A program made the translations under genes and the position numbers. Below, in pieces: positions 1 through 8,982 of a stretch of DNA of 64,000 bases. The notes under the pieces were generated by a model. The model did not search any database. It was not told where the DNA came from and saw nothing but the letters and a program-made list of their open reading frames with translations. This DNA is from Marinobacter sp. NP-4(2019) (GTDB taxonomy: Bacteria; Pseudomonadota; Gammaproteobacteria; Pseudomonadales; Oleiphilaceae), in contig NZ_CP034142.1 of assembly GCF_003994855.1 (NCBI RefSeq), positions 2,666,001 to 2,730,000 on the forward strand, written 5' to 3'. Numbering within the stretch: position 1 is the stretch's first letter; every line of letters begins with the position of its first letter.

Positions 1-890
1 TTCTTCAGCCAGTCCACGACCATCTGCGATGTCCGGCGAGGATGGTCAACAATGTCGCACACCATCCAGTCAACACCACGACGAGGTTTCCAGAAATACC
101 CATCCGCTTCGACATGTTCAACCTGCCCCGACGCCATTAACTCAGCGTTCATCGGGCCGTTATCCACTGCCGCCACCATCATGCCCTGACGCACCAACTG
201 CCAGGTCCAGCCACCAGGGGCTGCCCCGAGATCCACGGCCTGCTTGCCTCCGCCGAGATAATCCAGAGCCTGTTCTGGCGGCAGGAAGACCTTCCAGGCT
301 TCCTCAAGCTTGAGCGCTGAACGACTCGGTGCCGAGGCCGGTAAACGCAGTCTTGGAATTCCACCAACAAAACGGGCGCGGTTGCCAGCCGGACTAAAGC
401 CAAGCACAGCCCGTTCGAATTCCGGAAGGAGAATCTCCAGCCTGGCCGGGGCTTCGTCATCGGGGTCCGGTTTCATCAGGCCGGCACCACGCAACCCCCG
501 GGATAAAGGGGCGACCCATTTCCTGGCGAAATTTCCCAGGTCACGATCCGCATTATCCTCGGGCACCCGGACTTCAACCCTGGCGCAGTTGGGAAAACCG
601 GCGGGCAACGCCTGCAGCCCCTGAATCACGGCGCCAACCCGATCCGCAGTTGGCAATTTAATCTCAGCGAGCCCGACAAACCAGTCCCGAACGAAGACCA
701 AGTCATCAAGCTTCAGACGCCGAAGCAACTCATCGCTCCCTTCCGGCCCCGTCAGAAAGAAAAACAGGTAGCCGTGCTTGCCGCGAGGCTCAAAGTAGCC
801 GAAGACACCCCTGGCGGCCGCAGCATCGGTCATTTCCCGCCCCGCTTCTGTTTCGAAACCAGGGCGGCAAAACAAGATCATGTGTTCCAT
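1..890 (-). CDS. rlmM: 23S rRNA 2'-O-ribose methyltransferase RlmM (C-terminus cut by window edge)
   Basis: The frame is open from an ATG at 890 to the left edge, giving 296 residues. RlmM is usually about 360, so the last part is missing. The start MEHMILFCRPGFETEAG matches the RlmM N-terminus, which carries a conserved CRPGFE. A THUMP-like N-terminal region follows. The Rossmann SAM site is near residues 235-245 (AVDLGAAPGGWTW), and a VCDIVDHP motif follows it. RlmM methylates C2498 of 23S rRNA in the cytoplasm. An in-frame ATG at 881 is possible, but the purine-rich AAGGGA fits the first ATG better. The gene diverges from the cyclase gene at 1007. Confidence 0.9.
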   Translation of the reverse strand, partial: MEHMILFCRPGFETEAGREMTDAAAARGVFGYFEPRGKHGYLFFFLTGPEGSDELLRRLKLDDLVFVRDWFVGLAEIKLPTADRVGAVIQGLQALPAGFPNCARVEVRVPEDNADRDLGNFARKWVAPLSRGLRGAGLMKPDPDDEAPARLEILLPEFERAVLGFSPAGNRARFVGGIPRLRLPASAPSRSALKLEEAWKVFLPPEQALDYLGGGKQAVDLGAAPGGWTWQLVRQGMMVAAVDNGPMNAELMASGQVEHVEADGYFWKPRRGVDWMVCDIVDHPRRTSQMVVDWLK

Positions 891-1006
891 GGAGTCCCTT
901 TTCAGGATTTCCCCCCGGAAAATCCTCAAGAATTTGAAACTGTTTAACAGTGGCGGTTGCAGGCTGGCGCTACACTGGCAGGCTACTTCCCGGCAGGAAT
1001 TCACTG

Positions 1007-2848
1007 ATGCAGCTATACCTGCGTATTTTCATCACGCTGACTGCTCTGGCGCTGGCTGGCGCTTCTCCGGCGCTGGGTGCCCACCCGGGAACTCCCTGCC
1101 CGACCCTCGACGCCAGCACGGCCCACCAGCGCGCAACGCTGATGGACCACGTCTGCTTTCATGTTGCCGCCCCGGGCAACCCGGCACATCAGGCGAAAGC
1201 CCCCGCTGAATTACCCACCACCCTCAATTGGCAAGCGGCCGAGGGCCACGATCTGGTGTTCAGTCATACCGATTCTGTGTACTGGGTACATTTACACCTG
1301 ACCAATGCCAGCGATCGAGTGGGATTCTGGTATCTGAAACTCAACTACCCGCTGCTGGATGATGTCACATTCTGGCAAGATGGCACCTCGACATCCACTA
1401 CGCTGGCCACCGGGGACCAGCACGCGTTCCTCTCGCGGGGCATAGACTACCGGTATTTTCTCCTTCCCGTCACCCTGGGCGCCGGGGAAAGACAAGAGAT
1501 TACTCTCAGAATCCGGAGCAGTGGCGCCCTCAATGTTCCGCTGTCGCTGGAGACACCCGGCACCGTCATTGCCGAAAGCAACCACCTGACCCTGACCCAC
1601 GGCCTGTTTTACGGTGCCTTACTGGTCTTTGCTGTGTTCAACCTTCTGTTATTCATCAGCTCCGGGACGGCATATTACTTTCACAACGCATTTTACATGG
1701 CCAGCATGGGCATGTTCCTGTTCTCGATGGGTGGTTTTGCCAATCAGTATTTCTGGCCCGACAGCACCGGGTTCGCCAATACGTCAATCCCGCTGCTCAT
1801 CGCCCTTTGTTCTCTGGCAATGACCCTGTTTGGGCGCTCCTTCCTTGAAGTCTCGCCCGGCACCCTGTCAGCAACCACATTAACAGCTTTCGGCTGGGTG
1901 TCCGCCGGTCTCCTGGCGATCACATTCCTGCTGCCATATAACAAGTCAATCCTGCTCAATACCCTGTTGGCGATGACCGTCATCTCCTGCCTGTTTGTCA
2001 TTGGCCTGTCCAGATGGCGACAGGGCTACGCCCCCGCACTCTGGTATGTTCTGGCCTGGTCGGTCATGCTGGTCGGATCTTTGATTTACTCCCTGGCCGC
2101 ATTTGGTTACCTCACGGATTTCCTGGCCCGCGAGTTCTTCATGCTGATCGCCATTGGGGCCCAGGTTATCCTTCTGAACTATGCCATGGTCCAGCGCTGG
2201 CGGCTGCTCAACCAGAAACTCCTGCATGTCGAGCACAATGCCCGCTCGGAGCTGGAGCTGAAAGTCCAGGAAAGGACCGCACAACTGAGAAACACCATGG
2301 AGGAACTGGAAAAAGCCAACCGGAAACTGGCAACCATGAGTCTCAACGATGCCTTGACGGGGCTGTATAACCGGCGACACCTGGACAACATGCTTCCCGA
2401 GCTGTGTGCTGAGTCCAGGCGCACCGGCCAACCCCTGACCCTGGCGCTGGTGGACGCCGATCATTTCAAGAGCATCAACGACAATTGGGGGCATGGCTTT
2501 GGCGATCTCTGTCTGCAACGCATAGCCGACGTGCTGAGCCGTCACGTCAAACGCCCGAGGGATATTGCCATCCGTTTCGGCGGCGAAGAGTTCGCACTGC
2601 TTCTGCCGGGAACGAACCGCGATGGCGCATATCGAGTGTGCCAGCACATTCTGGATGACATGCAACACACGCCAATCAGGACCAGTGACGGCACAGATGT
2701 CACCCTCACCCTGAGCGCCGGCGTCGCCGCGCTCGCCCCCGGTGACCACGAGCAGGCACTTTTCCAGCGCGCCGATGACGCGCTCTACCGGGCCAAGGCG
2801 TCCGGCAGGAACCAGGTAGCCATCATCGACGCCGACATTGTTCAGTAG
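1007..2848 (+). CDS. 7TM-DISM sensor diguanylate cyclase
   Basis: A membrane-bound GGDEF protein of 613 residues, predicted to make cyclic di-GMP in response to a periplasmic signal. The order is a signal peptide, a periplasmic beta-rich 7TMR-DISM domain, about seven membrane helices (roughly residues 185-390), a coiled coil, and a GGDEF domain from about 440. The active loop is RFGGEEF near residue 525. RPRD just before it is an intact I-site, so product inhibition is likely. The start at 1007 is preferred over an upstream in-frame start at 950 because GGCAGGAA precedes it and a signal peptide follows directly. The 3' end overlaps the convergent hydrolase gene by 7 bp. Confidence 0.88.
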   Translation: MQLYLRIFITLTALALAGASPALGAHPGTPCPTLDASTAHQRATLMDHVCFHVAAPGNPAHQAKAPAELPTTLNWQAAEGHDLVFSHTDSVYWVHLHLTNASDRVGFWYLKLNYPLLDDVTFWQDGTSTSTTLATGDQHAFLSRGIDYRYFLLPVTLGAGERQEITLRIRSSGALNVPLSLETPGTVIAESNHLTLTHGLFYGALLVFAVFNLLLFISSGTAYYFHNAFYMASMGMFLFSMGGFANQYFWPDSTGFANTSIPLLIALCSLAMTLFGRSFLEVSPGTLSATTLTAFGWVSAGLLAITFLLPYNKSILLNTLLAMTVISCLFVIGLSRWRQGYAPALWYVLAWSVMLVGSLIYSLAAFGYLTDFLAREFFMLIAIGAQVILLNYAMVQRWRLLNQKLLHVEHNARSELELKVQERTAQLRNTMEELEKANRKLATMSLNDALTGLYNRRHLDNMLPELCAESRRTGQPLTLALVDADHFKSINDNWGHGFGDLCLQRIADVLSRHVKRPRDIAIRFGGEEFALLLPGTNRDGAYRVCQHILDDMQHTPIRTSDGTDVTLTLSAGVAALAPGDHEQALFQRADDALYRAKASGRNQVAIIDADIVQ

Positions 2849-3501
2849 GACTTTAGTACCTTCGTCATGAAACAGGCGGCTGCCCCGGCCGCCTGCTGGA
2901 TAAGGTCCTCCTGGCTTTGCGGCTGCCTGGCCAGTGGCTGAAAGTCGTGGTTGCCACCCTCAAGCCAGACCAGTTCCAGCCCCGCGAACGACGCCACCCG
3001 CTCAGTGACTTCAACCGGTTTGCCAAAAGGATCACGAGTGCCCTGGACAATGAGCGTCGGACACCAGAACTGCGGAAAGTGGTCGATTCGCCAACGATCC
3101 ATTTTACCTGGCGGATGGAAGGGATAGCCGAAACACAGAGCGCCTTTGAAGCGCCCTTTCAACCGGGCGTCGGCAGCCAACAGGCTTGCCATCCGCCCTC
3201 CCATGGATTTGCCACCAATAAACAGCGGGCGCTCAGACAGCGGCCCGGCCATGACCTCGGCAGTCACCCGCTCATAGCGCTCCAGCAATCTCGGCTGGCG
3301 ATCAGGCGGACGCTTTTTGCCATCCTCACGCCGCCGTGCCATATAGGGAAATTCGAACCGTAGAGTGGTCACCCCCTGAAGCGCCAATGACTCTGCCAGC
3401 CTCACCATAAACGGGGAGTCCGCTGGTGCCCCGGCACCGTGGGCAAGAATGAGGACCGGCCCCCTGTCGGAACTACCGCCTTTGGTAGTATAAACTTCCA
3501 T
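2842..3501 (-). CDS. Alpha/beta hydrolase of the KANL3/Tex30 type
   Basis: A cytoplasmic protein of 219 residues with an alpha/beta-hydrolase fold. The oxyanion region is LAHGAGAPADS near residue 22. The nucleophile elbow is GGKSMGG, with the serine near residue 98. A late aspartate lies in QGTRDPFG and a histidine in GGNHDF. This matches the small dienelactone-hydrolase-like family whose substrates are mostly unknown. The ATG at 3501 has AAGG at good distance; a GTG three codons earlier sits too close to it. The gene is convergent with the cyclase gene. Confidence 0.75.
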   Translation of the reverse strand: MEVYTTKGGSSDRGPVLILAHGAGAPADSPFMVRLAESLALQGVTTLRFEFPYMARRREDGKKRPPDRQPRLLERYERVTAEVMAGPLSERPLFIGGKSMGGRMASLLAADARLKGRFKGALCFGYPFHPPGKMDRWRIDHFPQFWCPTLIVQGTRDPFGKPVEVTERVASFAGLELVWLEGGNHDFQPLARQPQSQEDLIQQAAGAAACFMTKVLKSY

Positions 3502-3649
3502 CCAATTCACCTTTTGAAAATCCCCCTCTATTATCAGGGGCTATGGACAACAAAAGCCCAACTTTACTGCTAAGCTTCCTGCACCCCCAAGAAAACACAA
3601 TGCGCCGCTGCAGGTTGCTGATTCTGGCGCATTTGACGGGCATTCTGAG

Positions 3650-3663
3650 TTGATCTGAGTCAT
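3650..3663. promoter_or_regulatory. Candidate FNR/ANR box upstream of ccoN
   Basis: TTGATCTGAGTCAT matches the FNR/ANR pattern TTGAT-N4-ATCAA in the first half; the second half is weaker. It lies about 70 bp before ccoN, a normal place for an oxygen-responsive activator of cbb3 oxidase genes. Assignment is by pattern and context only. Confidence 0.55.
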
Positions 3664-3733
3664 TGCAAAGCGCTAATGGTTTCTCCATACTTGCGCCCGC
3701 ATATTTTCCCACTCTAAACCCATTGGTAAGGCT

Positions 3734-5164
3734 ATGAGCACAGTAAATGCTAACCTGACATACAACTACAAGGTGGTAAGACAGTTCGCCATCATGACGT
3801 TGGTCTGGGGCATTCTTGGCATGGGCATGGGTGTGCTGATCGCATCCCAACTTGTCTGGCCATCAATGAACCTTGACCTTTCCTGGACCCACTTTGGTCG
3901 TCTCAGGCCCCTCCACACAAACCTCGTAATCTTCGGGTTTGGTGGTTCTGCCCTCTTTGCTACCTCCTATTACGTTGTGCAGCGCACCTGCCAGGCACGA
4001 CTGATCTCGGATGGATTGGCGGCCTTCACCTTCTGGGGCTGGCAAGCCGTCATGGTGGCCGCCATTATCACCCTGCCAATGGGTTTGACCTCCACCAAGG
4101 AATACGCCGAGCTTGAATGGCCAATCGATATTCTCATCGCCCTGGTCTGGGTAAGCTACGCCCTGGTTTTCTTCGGTACTGTTACCAAGCGCAGCACACC
4201 GCACATTTATGTCGCCAACTGGTTCTATGGTGGCTTTATCCTGACCGTCGCCGTGCTGCATATCGGCAACAACCTCGCGCTGCCAGCAACGGCGTTCAAA
4301 TCCTACTCTGCGTACGCCGGCGTGACCGACGCCATGATGCAGTGGTGGTACGGTCACAATGCCGTAGGCTTCTTCCTGACCGCTGGCTTCCTGGGCATGA
4401 TGTATTACTTCGTTCCCAAGCAGGCCAACCGCCCGGTTTACTCTTATCGTCTGTCCATCGTCCACTTCTGGGCGCTGATTGCGACCTACGTATGGGCTGG
4501 CGGCCACCACTTGCACTACAGTGCGCTGCCTGACTGGGCACAGACTGCGGGCATGGTGATGTCCCTGATCCTGTTGGCACCGTCCTGGGGCGGCATGATC
4601 AACGGCATGATGACGCTGTCCGGAGCGTGGCACAAACTGCGCACCGACCCGATCCTGCGCTTCCTGGTGGTTTCCCTGTCGTTCTACGGTATGTCGACCT
4701 TCGAAGGTCCGATGATGGCCATCAAGACCGTTAACGCACTTTCCCACAACACTGACTGGACAATCGGCCACGTACATTCTGGTGCACTGGGCTGGGTTGC
4801 CATGATCAGTATCGGTGCCATCTACCACCTGATTCCCAAGCTGTGGGGCGTACCTGCCATGTACAGCACTGGTCTGATCAACGTGCATTTCTGGCTGGCG
4901 ACCGTCGGTACCGTACTCTACATCGTGGCGATGTGGGTAAACGGCATCATGCAGGGGCTGATGTGGCGCGCCGTGAACCAGGACGGTACCCTGACCTACA
5001 GCTTTGTTGAAGCGCTTGAGGCTTCCTATCCCGGCTACTTTGTCCGCTTCATCGGCGGCGCAATTTTCCTCTCCGGCATGCTGGTCATGGCTTACAACAC
5101 CTACATGACCGTTCGCCAGAAAGATGCCGTCGCACAGGACAACGCGGCAGCTCAGCCGGCGTAA
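3734..5164 (+). CDS. ccoN: Cytochrome c oxidase, cbb3-type, subunit I
   Basis: The catalytic subunit of the high-affinity cbb3 terminal oxidase in the inner membrane; it reduces O2 and pumps protons. The 476 residues are the usual CcoN length, with about 12 membrane helices. The likely low-spin haem ligand is H61 in RPLHTN. CuB ligands are H208 in YGHN and the H258/H259 pair in GGHHLHY. Haem b3/b ligands lie in HVHSGALGW near residue 345. It is the first gene of ccoNOQP, with a TAAGG ribosome site and an FNR-like box upstream. Confidence 0.97.
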   Translation: MSTVNANLTYNYKVVRQFAIMTLVWGILGMGMGVLIASQLVWPSMNLDLSWTHFGRLRPLHTNLVIFGFGGSALFATSYYVVQRTCQARLISDGLAAFTFWGWQAVMVAAIITLPMGLTSTKEYAELEWPIDILIALVWVSYALVFFGTVTKRSTPHIYVANWFYGGFILTVAVLHIGNNLALPATAFKSYSAYAGVTDAMMQWWYGHNAVGFFLTAGFLGMMYYFVPKQANRPVYSYRLSIVHFWALIATYVWAGGHHLHYSALPDWAQTAGMVMSLILLAPSWGGMINGMMTLSGAWHKLRTDPILRFLVVSLSFYGMSTFEGPMMAIKTVNALSHNTDWTIGHVHSGALGWVAMISIGAIYHLIPKLWGVPAMYSTGLINVHFWLATVGTVLYIVAMWVNGIMQGLMWRAVNQDGTLTYSFVEALEASYPGYFVRFIGGAIFLSGMLVMAYNTYMTVRQKDAVAQDNAAAQPA

Positions 5165-5179
5165 CGGGAGACAATCAAG

Positions 5180-5788
5180 ATGAAACACGAAATTGTAGAG
5201 AAGAACCTTGGTCTGATGATCGTGCTGATCATCCTCACCATCAGTGGTGGTTTCCTCGCCGAAGTGGTGCCGCTGTTTTTCAACAAGCAAACCAATGAGC
5301 CGGTCGAAGGGCTTGAGCCCCTGTCCGCGCTCGAGCTGGAAGGACGCGATATCTACATTCGCGAAGGCTGCCACGTGTGCCACACTCAGCAGATTCGTCC
5401 CTTCCGGGCAGAAACTGAGCGTTATGGCCACTACTCCGTAGCGGGCGAGTTCGTTTACGACCGCCCGTTCCTGTGGGGCTCCAAGCGCACCGGGCCGGAT
5501 CTGGCCCGGGTGGGCGGTCGTTACTCCGATGCCTGGCAGCGCCAGCACCTGTACGATCCGCGCAGCGTTGTTCCCGAGTCCAACATGCCGGCTTTTCCCT
5601 GGCTGTTTGAAAATCGTGTGAACCATGCCGACACAGCAGCAAAGATGACAACACTGCAGACACTGGGCGTGCCTTACAGCGATGAGCAAATTGCTGAAGC
5701 ATCGGCCGAGGTGGAAGGCAAATTCGAAATTGAAGCACTGGTGGCCTACTTGCAACAGCTGGGCACAGTGATTTCTGAGAAACGGTGA
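5180..5788 (+). CDS. ccoO: Cytochrome c oxidase, cbb3-type, subunit II
   Basis: A membrane-anchored mono-haem cytochrome c of 202 residues that passes electrons from CcoP to CcoN. One N-terminal membrane helix spans about residues 11-30. The haem-binding motif is CHVCH at residues 64-68, and the distal ligand is probably the methionine in ESNMPAFPW. It starts 15 bp after ccoN with GGGAG upstream, and is certainly co-transcribed with it. Confidence 0.96.
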   Translation: MKHEIVEKNLGLMIVLIILTISGGFLAEVVPLFFNKQTNEPVEGLEPLSALELEGRDIYIREGCHVCHTQQIRPFRAETERYGHYSVAGEFVYDRPFLWGSKRTGPDLARVGGRYSDAWQRQHLYDPRSVVPESNMPAFPWLFENRVNHADTAAKMTTLQTLGVPYSDEQIAEASAEVEGKFEIEALVAYLQQLGTVISEKR

Positions 5789-5793
5789 TCCCG

Positions 5794-5979
5794 ATGGATT
5801 TGAACGAGTTACGCGGCATTCACACCCTTCTTGTCATGGCGATGTTTCTGGGAATCGTCTGGTGGGCCTACAGCGCCCACCGCAAGAAAGCAAACGACGA
5901 GGCGGCACACCTGCCCTTCGACGATGACGAAGTGGAAAAGCGTACTCTTGAACAGGAAAAAACGGAGAAAAAGCAATGA
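5794..5979 (+). CDS. ccoQ: cbb3 oxidase small subunit CcoQ/FixQ
   Basis: A 61-residue single-pass membrane protein that stabilises the cbb3 complex. The sequence MDLNELRGIHTLLVMAMF is typical of CcoQ, followed by a charged cytoplasmic tail ending in Lys/Glu/Gln. The ATG at 5794 is chosen because an in-frame GTG at 5785 overlaps the ccoO stop and lacks a ribosome site. The 3' end overlaps ccoP by 4 bp (ATGA). Confidence 0.93.
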   Translation: MDLNELRGIHTLLVMAMFLGIVWWAYSAHRKKANDEAAHLPFDDDEVEKRTLEQEKTEKKQ

Positions 5980-6866
5980 GTACCTTCTGGAGCATCTGGG
6001 TCAGTGTGATCGTGCTCGGTACTATTTTCGGGTGCTGGTGGCTGCTCTTGGCAACCCGCAAAAGTCAGACCACGGACACCGAAACAGACCGGACTACAGG
6101 CCATTCCTTTGATGGCATTGAAGAGTTGGACAACCCGCTGCCCAAGTGGTGGTTCTATCTCTTTATCGCAACATGTGTCTTCTCCCTGGGCTATCTGGCG
6201 CTTTACCCGGGCCTGGGGAACTTCAAGGGCTTGTTGGGATGGACCTCGTATAATCAGTGGGAAGCGGAGGTTCAGCAGGCCGAAGCACGCTATGGCGAGC
6301 TTTATGCCAAGTTTGGTGATACCCCGATTGTGGAACTCGCTGACAACGAAGACGCCATGAAAATGGGTCAGCGCCTGTTTGCCAACAACTGCGCGGTTTG
6401 CCACGGATCCGCTGGCCGTGGGTCTCTCGGCTTCCCGAACCTGACTGACGAGGACTGGTTGTACGGCGGTGAGCCGGAAACCATCCTCGCCACCTTGACC
6501 AATGGACGAAGCGGCAACATGCCGGCCAAGGGTATGATGCCAAACATGACGTCCGATCAGGTTGACCAGGTCGTTAACTACGTACTGTCGTTCAGTGACC
6601 GCGCCAGGGATCCCGAAGCAGCGAAAGCCGGTGAGGAAGTCTTTGCACAGGCATGCGCCGCTTGTCATGGTAGTGATGGCAAGGGGAACCAGTCCATGGG
6701 TGCGCCGAACCTGACAGACGACACCTGGCTTTACGGATCTACTTACGGGTGGATCAAGGAGACCGTCATGAACGGTCGACAGAACCAGATGCCTGCGCAG
6801 GGCGAGCGTCTCTCCGAAGATCAGATTCAGATTCTGGCTGCGTACGTTTACAGCCTGTCCAACTGA
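5976..6866 (+). CDS. ccoP: Cytochrome c oxidase, cbb3-type, subunit III (di-haem)
   Basis: A di-haem cytochrome c of 296 residues that accepts electrons from soluble cytochromes for the oxidase. Two membrane helices lie near residues 5-25 and 58-78, followed by two periplasmic cytochrome c domains. The haem motifs are CAVCH at 139-143 and CAACH at 227-231, with methionine ligands in NMPAKG and QMPAQG. It overlaps ccoQ by 4 bp and ends the structural operon. Confidence 0.96.
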   Translation: MSTFWSIWVSVIVLGTIFGCWWLLLATRKSQTTDTETDRTTGHSFDGIEELDNPLPKWWFYLFIATCVFSLGYLALYPGLGNFKGLLGWTSYNQWEAEVQQAEARYGELYAKFGDTPIVELADNEDAMKMGQRLFANNCAVCHGSAGRGSLGFPNLTDEDWLYGGEPETILATLTNGRSGNMPAKGMMPNMTSDQVDQVVNYVLSFSDRARDPEAAKAGEEVFAQACAACHGSDGKGNQSMGAPNLTDDTWLYGSTYGWIKETVMNGRQNQMPAQGERLSEDQIQILAAYVYSLSN

Positions 6867-6872
6867 TCACCT

Positions 6873-6947
6873 GGCCGACACCTTCGGGCGTCGGCCTGGT
6901 CTGCTCAACCCTGTGTCTGCCCTTGCGGGCACAGGCTTGAACAGACC
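6873..6947 (+). promoter_or_regulatory. Two tandem RNA hairpins between ccoP and ccoG
   Basis: The first hairpin pairs GGCCGAC (6873-6879) with GTCGGCC (6890-6896). The second pairs GGTCTG (6898-6903) with CAGACC (6942-6947), and has an inner CCTGTG/CACAGG stem capped by GCCC/GGGC. No T-run follows, so these look like a processing or attenuation structure between the structural and assembly genes, not a simple terminator. Confidence 0.5.
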
Positions 6948-6995
6948 CTGATGCTACTGAGCTTTCTCAGTGGCAAATTTCATCGGGAGGTAGCG

Positions 6996-8429
6996 ATGAG
7001 CAACGAGATACCGGTCAAACAGATTGACCCCTCCTCTGACCCCTCCGATAAAAATAACAAACCCGGAACCGTCGAGTTATACGCCAGCCGTAAGAAGATT
7101 TACGTCAGGGAAGTCAAAGAAGGCTTCTTCCAGCGCATACGTAACGTCAGCCTTATGGTGTTGATGGGTATGTATTTTCTGTTTGTCTGGCTCACGCTGG
7201 ACGGACAGCCGCTGATTCACTTCGATCTTCCCGCCAGGGAATTCCACTTATACGGGCTGACGTTATTCCCGAAAGATTTCTTCCTGCTGTCGGGGCTTCT
7301 GATCATTGCCGCATTCGGTCTGTTCTTTATCACCACCCTGTTTGGACGCGTCTGGTGTGGGTACACCTGCCCGCAAACCGTATGGACCTTTATTTTCATG
7401 TGGGTCGAAGAGCGGATAGAAGGCAGCCGCAATAAGCGCATGAAACTGGACAAATCGCCACGATCGGTGCAGAAGGTGGTTAAAAAGTCCCTGAAGCACA
7501 CCGCCTGGTTGTTGATCGCCCTTGCAACGGGTCTTACGTTCGTCGGTTATTTTTACCCCATTCGGGAACTGATTGCCGATTTGTTCACCCTTCAGGCCAA
7601 CGGCTGGGCCTATTTCTGGGTGGGCTTCTTTACCCTGGCCACTTATCTCAACGCCGGCTGGATGCGTGAACAGGTCTGCCTGTATATGTGCCCCTATGCC
7701 CGCTTCCAGTCGGTGATGTTTGACCCCGATACCCGCGTGGTGTCCTACGACCCGAACCGCGGTGAGCCCCGGGGTGGGCGCAAGAAGGGCGTGGATCCGG
7801 CGGAACTCGGACTGGGCGACTGTATCGATTGCGGCCAGTGCGTCCAGGTCTGCCCCACCGGCATCGATATCCGGGACGGACTTCAGTACGAATGTATCGG
7901 CTGTGCCCTGTGCATTGATGCCTGCGACGAAGTGATGGACAAGATGAATTACCCGAGAGGGTTGATTCGCTACACCACCGAGAACGAGCTTGAGGGCAAG
8001 CCCTCCAAACTCATGCGCCCCCGCACCTTTGGTTATGGCGCGGTGCTGGCGTTGATGATCGGCGCCATTGTGTTTGTCCTGGCGACCCGGGTGCCGGCAC
8101 AGCTGGATGTCCTCAAAGACCGCGGCGCGCCGTTCGGCTTCAATGGCCAGGGACGAGTTGAGAACTCATACACCCTCAAAATCGCCAATATGACGGAGGT
8201 GCCGCAAACGTTTAACATCTCGGTTTCCGGTATGGAGGGGATTCAGCTCCTGACAGATACGCAGGTGACAGTCGACAGTGGCGAAAATCGGGCACTTCCG
8301 ACGGTCGTGGATGTCGACCCCGAAACTATTTCCCAAAGCAACAACGTCATCCGGTTCCGTATCACCTCGGAAACCGATGAGTCACTGATTATCGAAACTG
8401 AAAGCCGATTTGTCGGTCCTACCCGCTAG
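6996..8429 (+). CDS. ccoG: Cytochrome c oxidase accessory protein CcoG (membrane ferredoxin-like)
   Basis: A 477-residue membrane iron-sulfur protein of the cbb3 assembly set, known as a Cu(II) reductase in other bacteria. It has membrane helices, a WCGYTCPQT motif, and two 4Fe-4S clusters: CIDCGQCVQVCP from about residue 276 and CIGCALCIDAC from about residue 300. The C-terminus is a periplasmic Ig-like FixG domain. The ATG at 6996 follows GGGAGG; an ATG at 6951 in the same frame lacks such a site. Confidence 0.95.
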   Translation: MSNEIPVKQIDPSSDPSDKNNKPGTVELYASRKKIYVREVKEGFFQRIRNVSLMVLMGMYFLFVWLTLDGQPLIHFDLPAREFHLYGLTLFPKDFFLLSGLLIIAAFGLFFITTLFGRVWCGYTCPQTVWTFIFMWVEERIEGSRNKRMKLDKSPRSVQKVVKKSLKHTAWLLIALATGLTFVGYFYPIRELIADLFTLQANGWAYFWVGFFTLATYLNAGWMREQVCLYMCPYARFQSVMFDPDTRVVSYDPNRGEPRGGRKKGVDPAELGLGDCIDCGQCVQVCPTGIDIRDGLQYECIGCALCIDACDEVMDKMNYPRGLIRYTTENELEGKPSKLMRPRTFGYGAVLALMIGAIVFVLATRVPAQLDVLKDRGAPFGFNGQGRVENSYTLKIANMTEVPQTFNISVSGMEGIQLLTDTQVTVDSGENRALPTVVDVDPETISQSNNVIRFRITSETDESLIIETESRFVGPTR

Positions 8430-8473
8430 CATTCCGGCTACCTGTTACGGACCTACTTGAGAGATAACGAGTT

Positions 8474-8977
8474 ATGAGTGAAGACACTGTTAAGCCCTGG
8501 TATCGCCAGCCATGGTTCTGGTTCCTGACAATTTTTCCGTTGGCTTCCATCACCTATTGCGCCATTGCCATCACCATCGCAATGAACACCGAGAATTCCA
8601 TGGTGACCGATGACTATTCCAAAGAAGGTCGCGGCATCAACATGGAAATTGCCCGCGACCAGAAAGCCAGTGATCTGGGGCTTCAGGCGAACCTGTCATT
8701 TTCCGATCGGAACATCAAGCTGGTGCTGGACAGCCATTCCGGTCAGACGGATTACCCTTACCTGATTCTCAACCTGTTCCACCCGACCATCGCTGATAAG
8801 GACAGAACCATTCAGTTCACCCGAACTGGCCAGGACACCTATCGGGCAACCATGAATCAGGACATCAAAGGCCGTTGGTACTTTGATCTACGCAGTCCCG
8901 ACAACGACTGGCGCCTGAAGGGCGAAACGTCCCTGCCCTCTGACACAGCCATTCAAGTGGGCGCGGTAAACCGTTAG
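8474..8977 (+). CDS. ccoH: cbb3 assembly protein FixH/CcoH
   Basis: A 167-residue single-pass membrane protein with a periplasmic FixH domain, needed for cbb3 oxidase maturation. The N-terminus KPWYRQPWFWFLTIFPLA leads into one membrane helix near residues 14-37. SMVTDDYSKEGRGINMEIAR follows, which is the conserved FixH region. It lies between ccoG and ccoI in the usual order, and GAGATAACGAG precedes the ATG. Confidence 0.92.
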   Translation: MSEDTVKPWYRQPWFWFLTIFPLASITYCAIAITIAMNTENSMVTDDYSKEGRGINMEIARDQKASDLGLQANLSFSDRNIKLVLDSHSGQTDYPYLILNLFHPTIADKDRTIQFTRTGQDTYRATMNQDIKGRWYFDLRSPDNDWRLKGETSLPSDTAIQVGAVNR

Positions 8978-8982
8978 TTCGC

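Noticed and set aside
1946..2749. A 267-codon open frame on the minus strand
   Set aside because: It lies antisense to the GGDEF domain and has no recognisable domain or ribosome site.
3863..5755. A 630-codon open frame on the minus strand
   Set aside because: It lies antisense to ccoN and ccoO, has a His/Cys/Gln-rich composition unlike a real protein, and has no ribosome site; it is a mirror of the G+C-rich coding strand.
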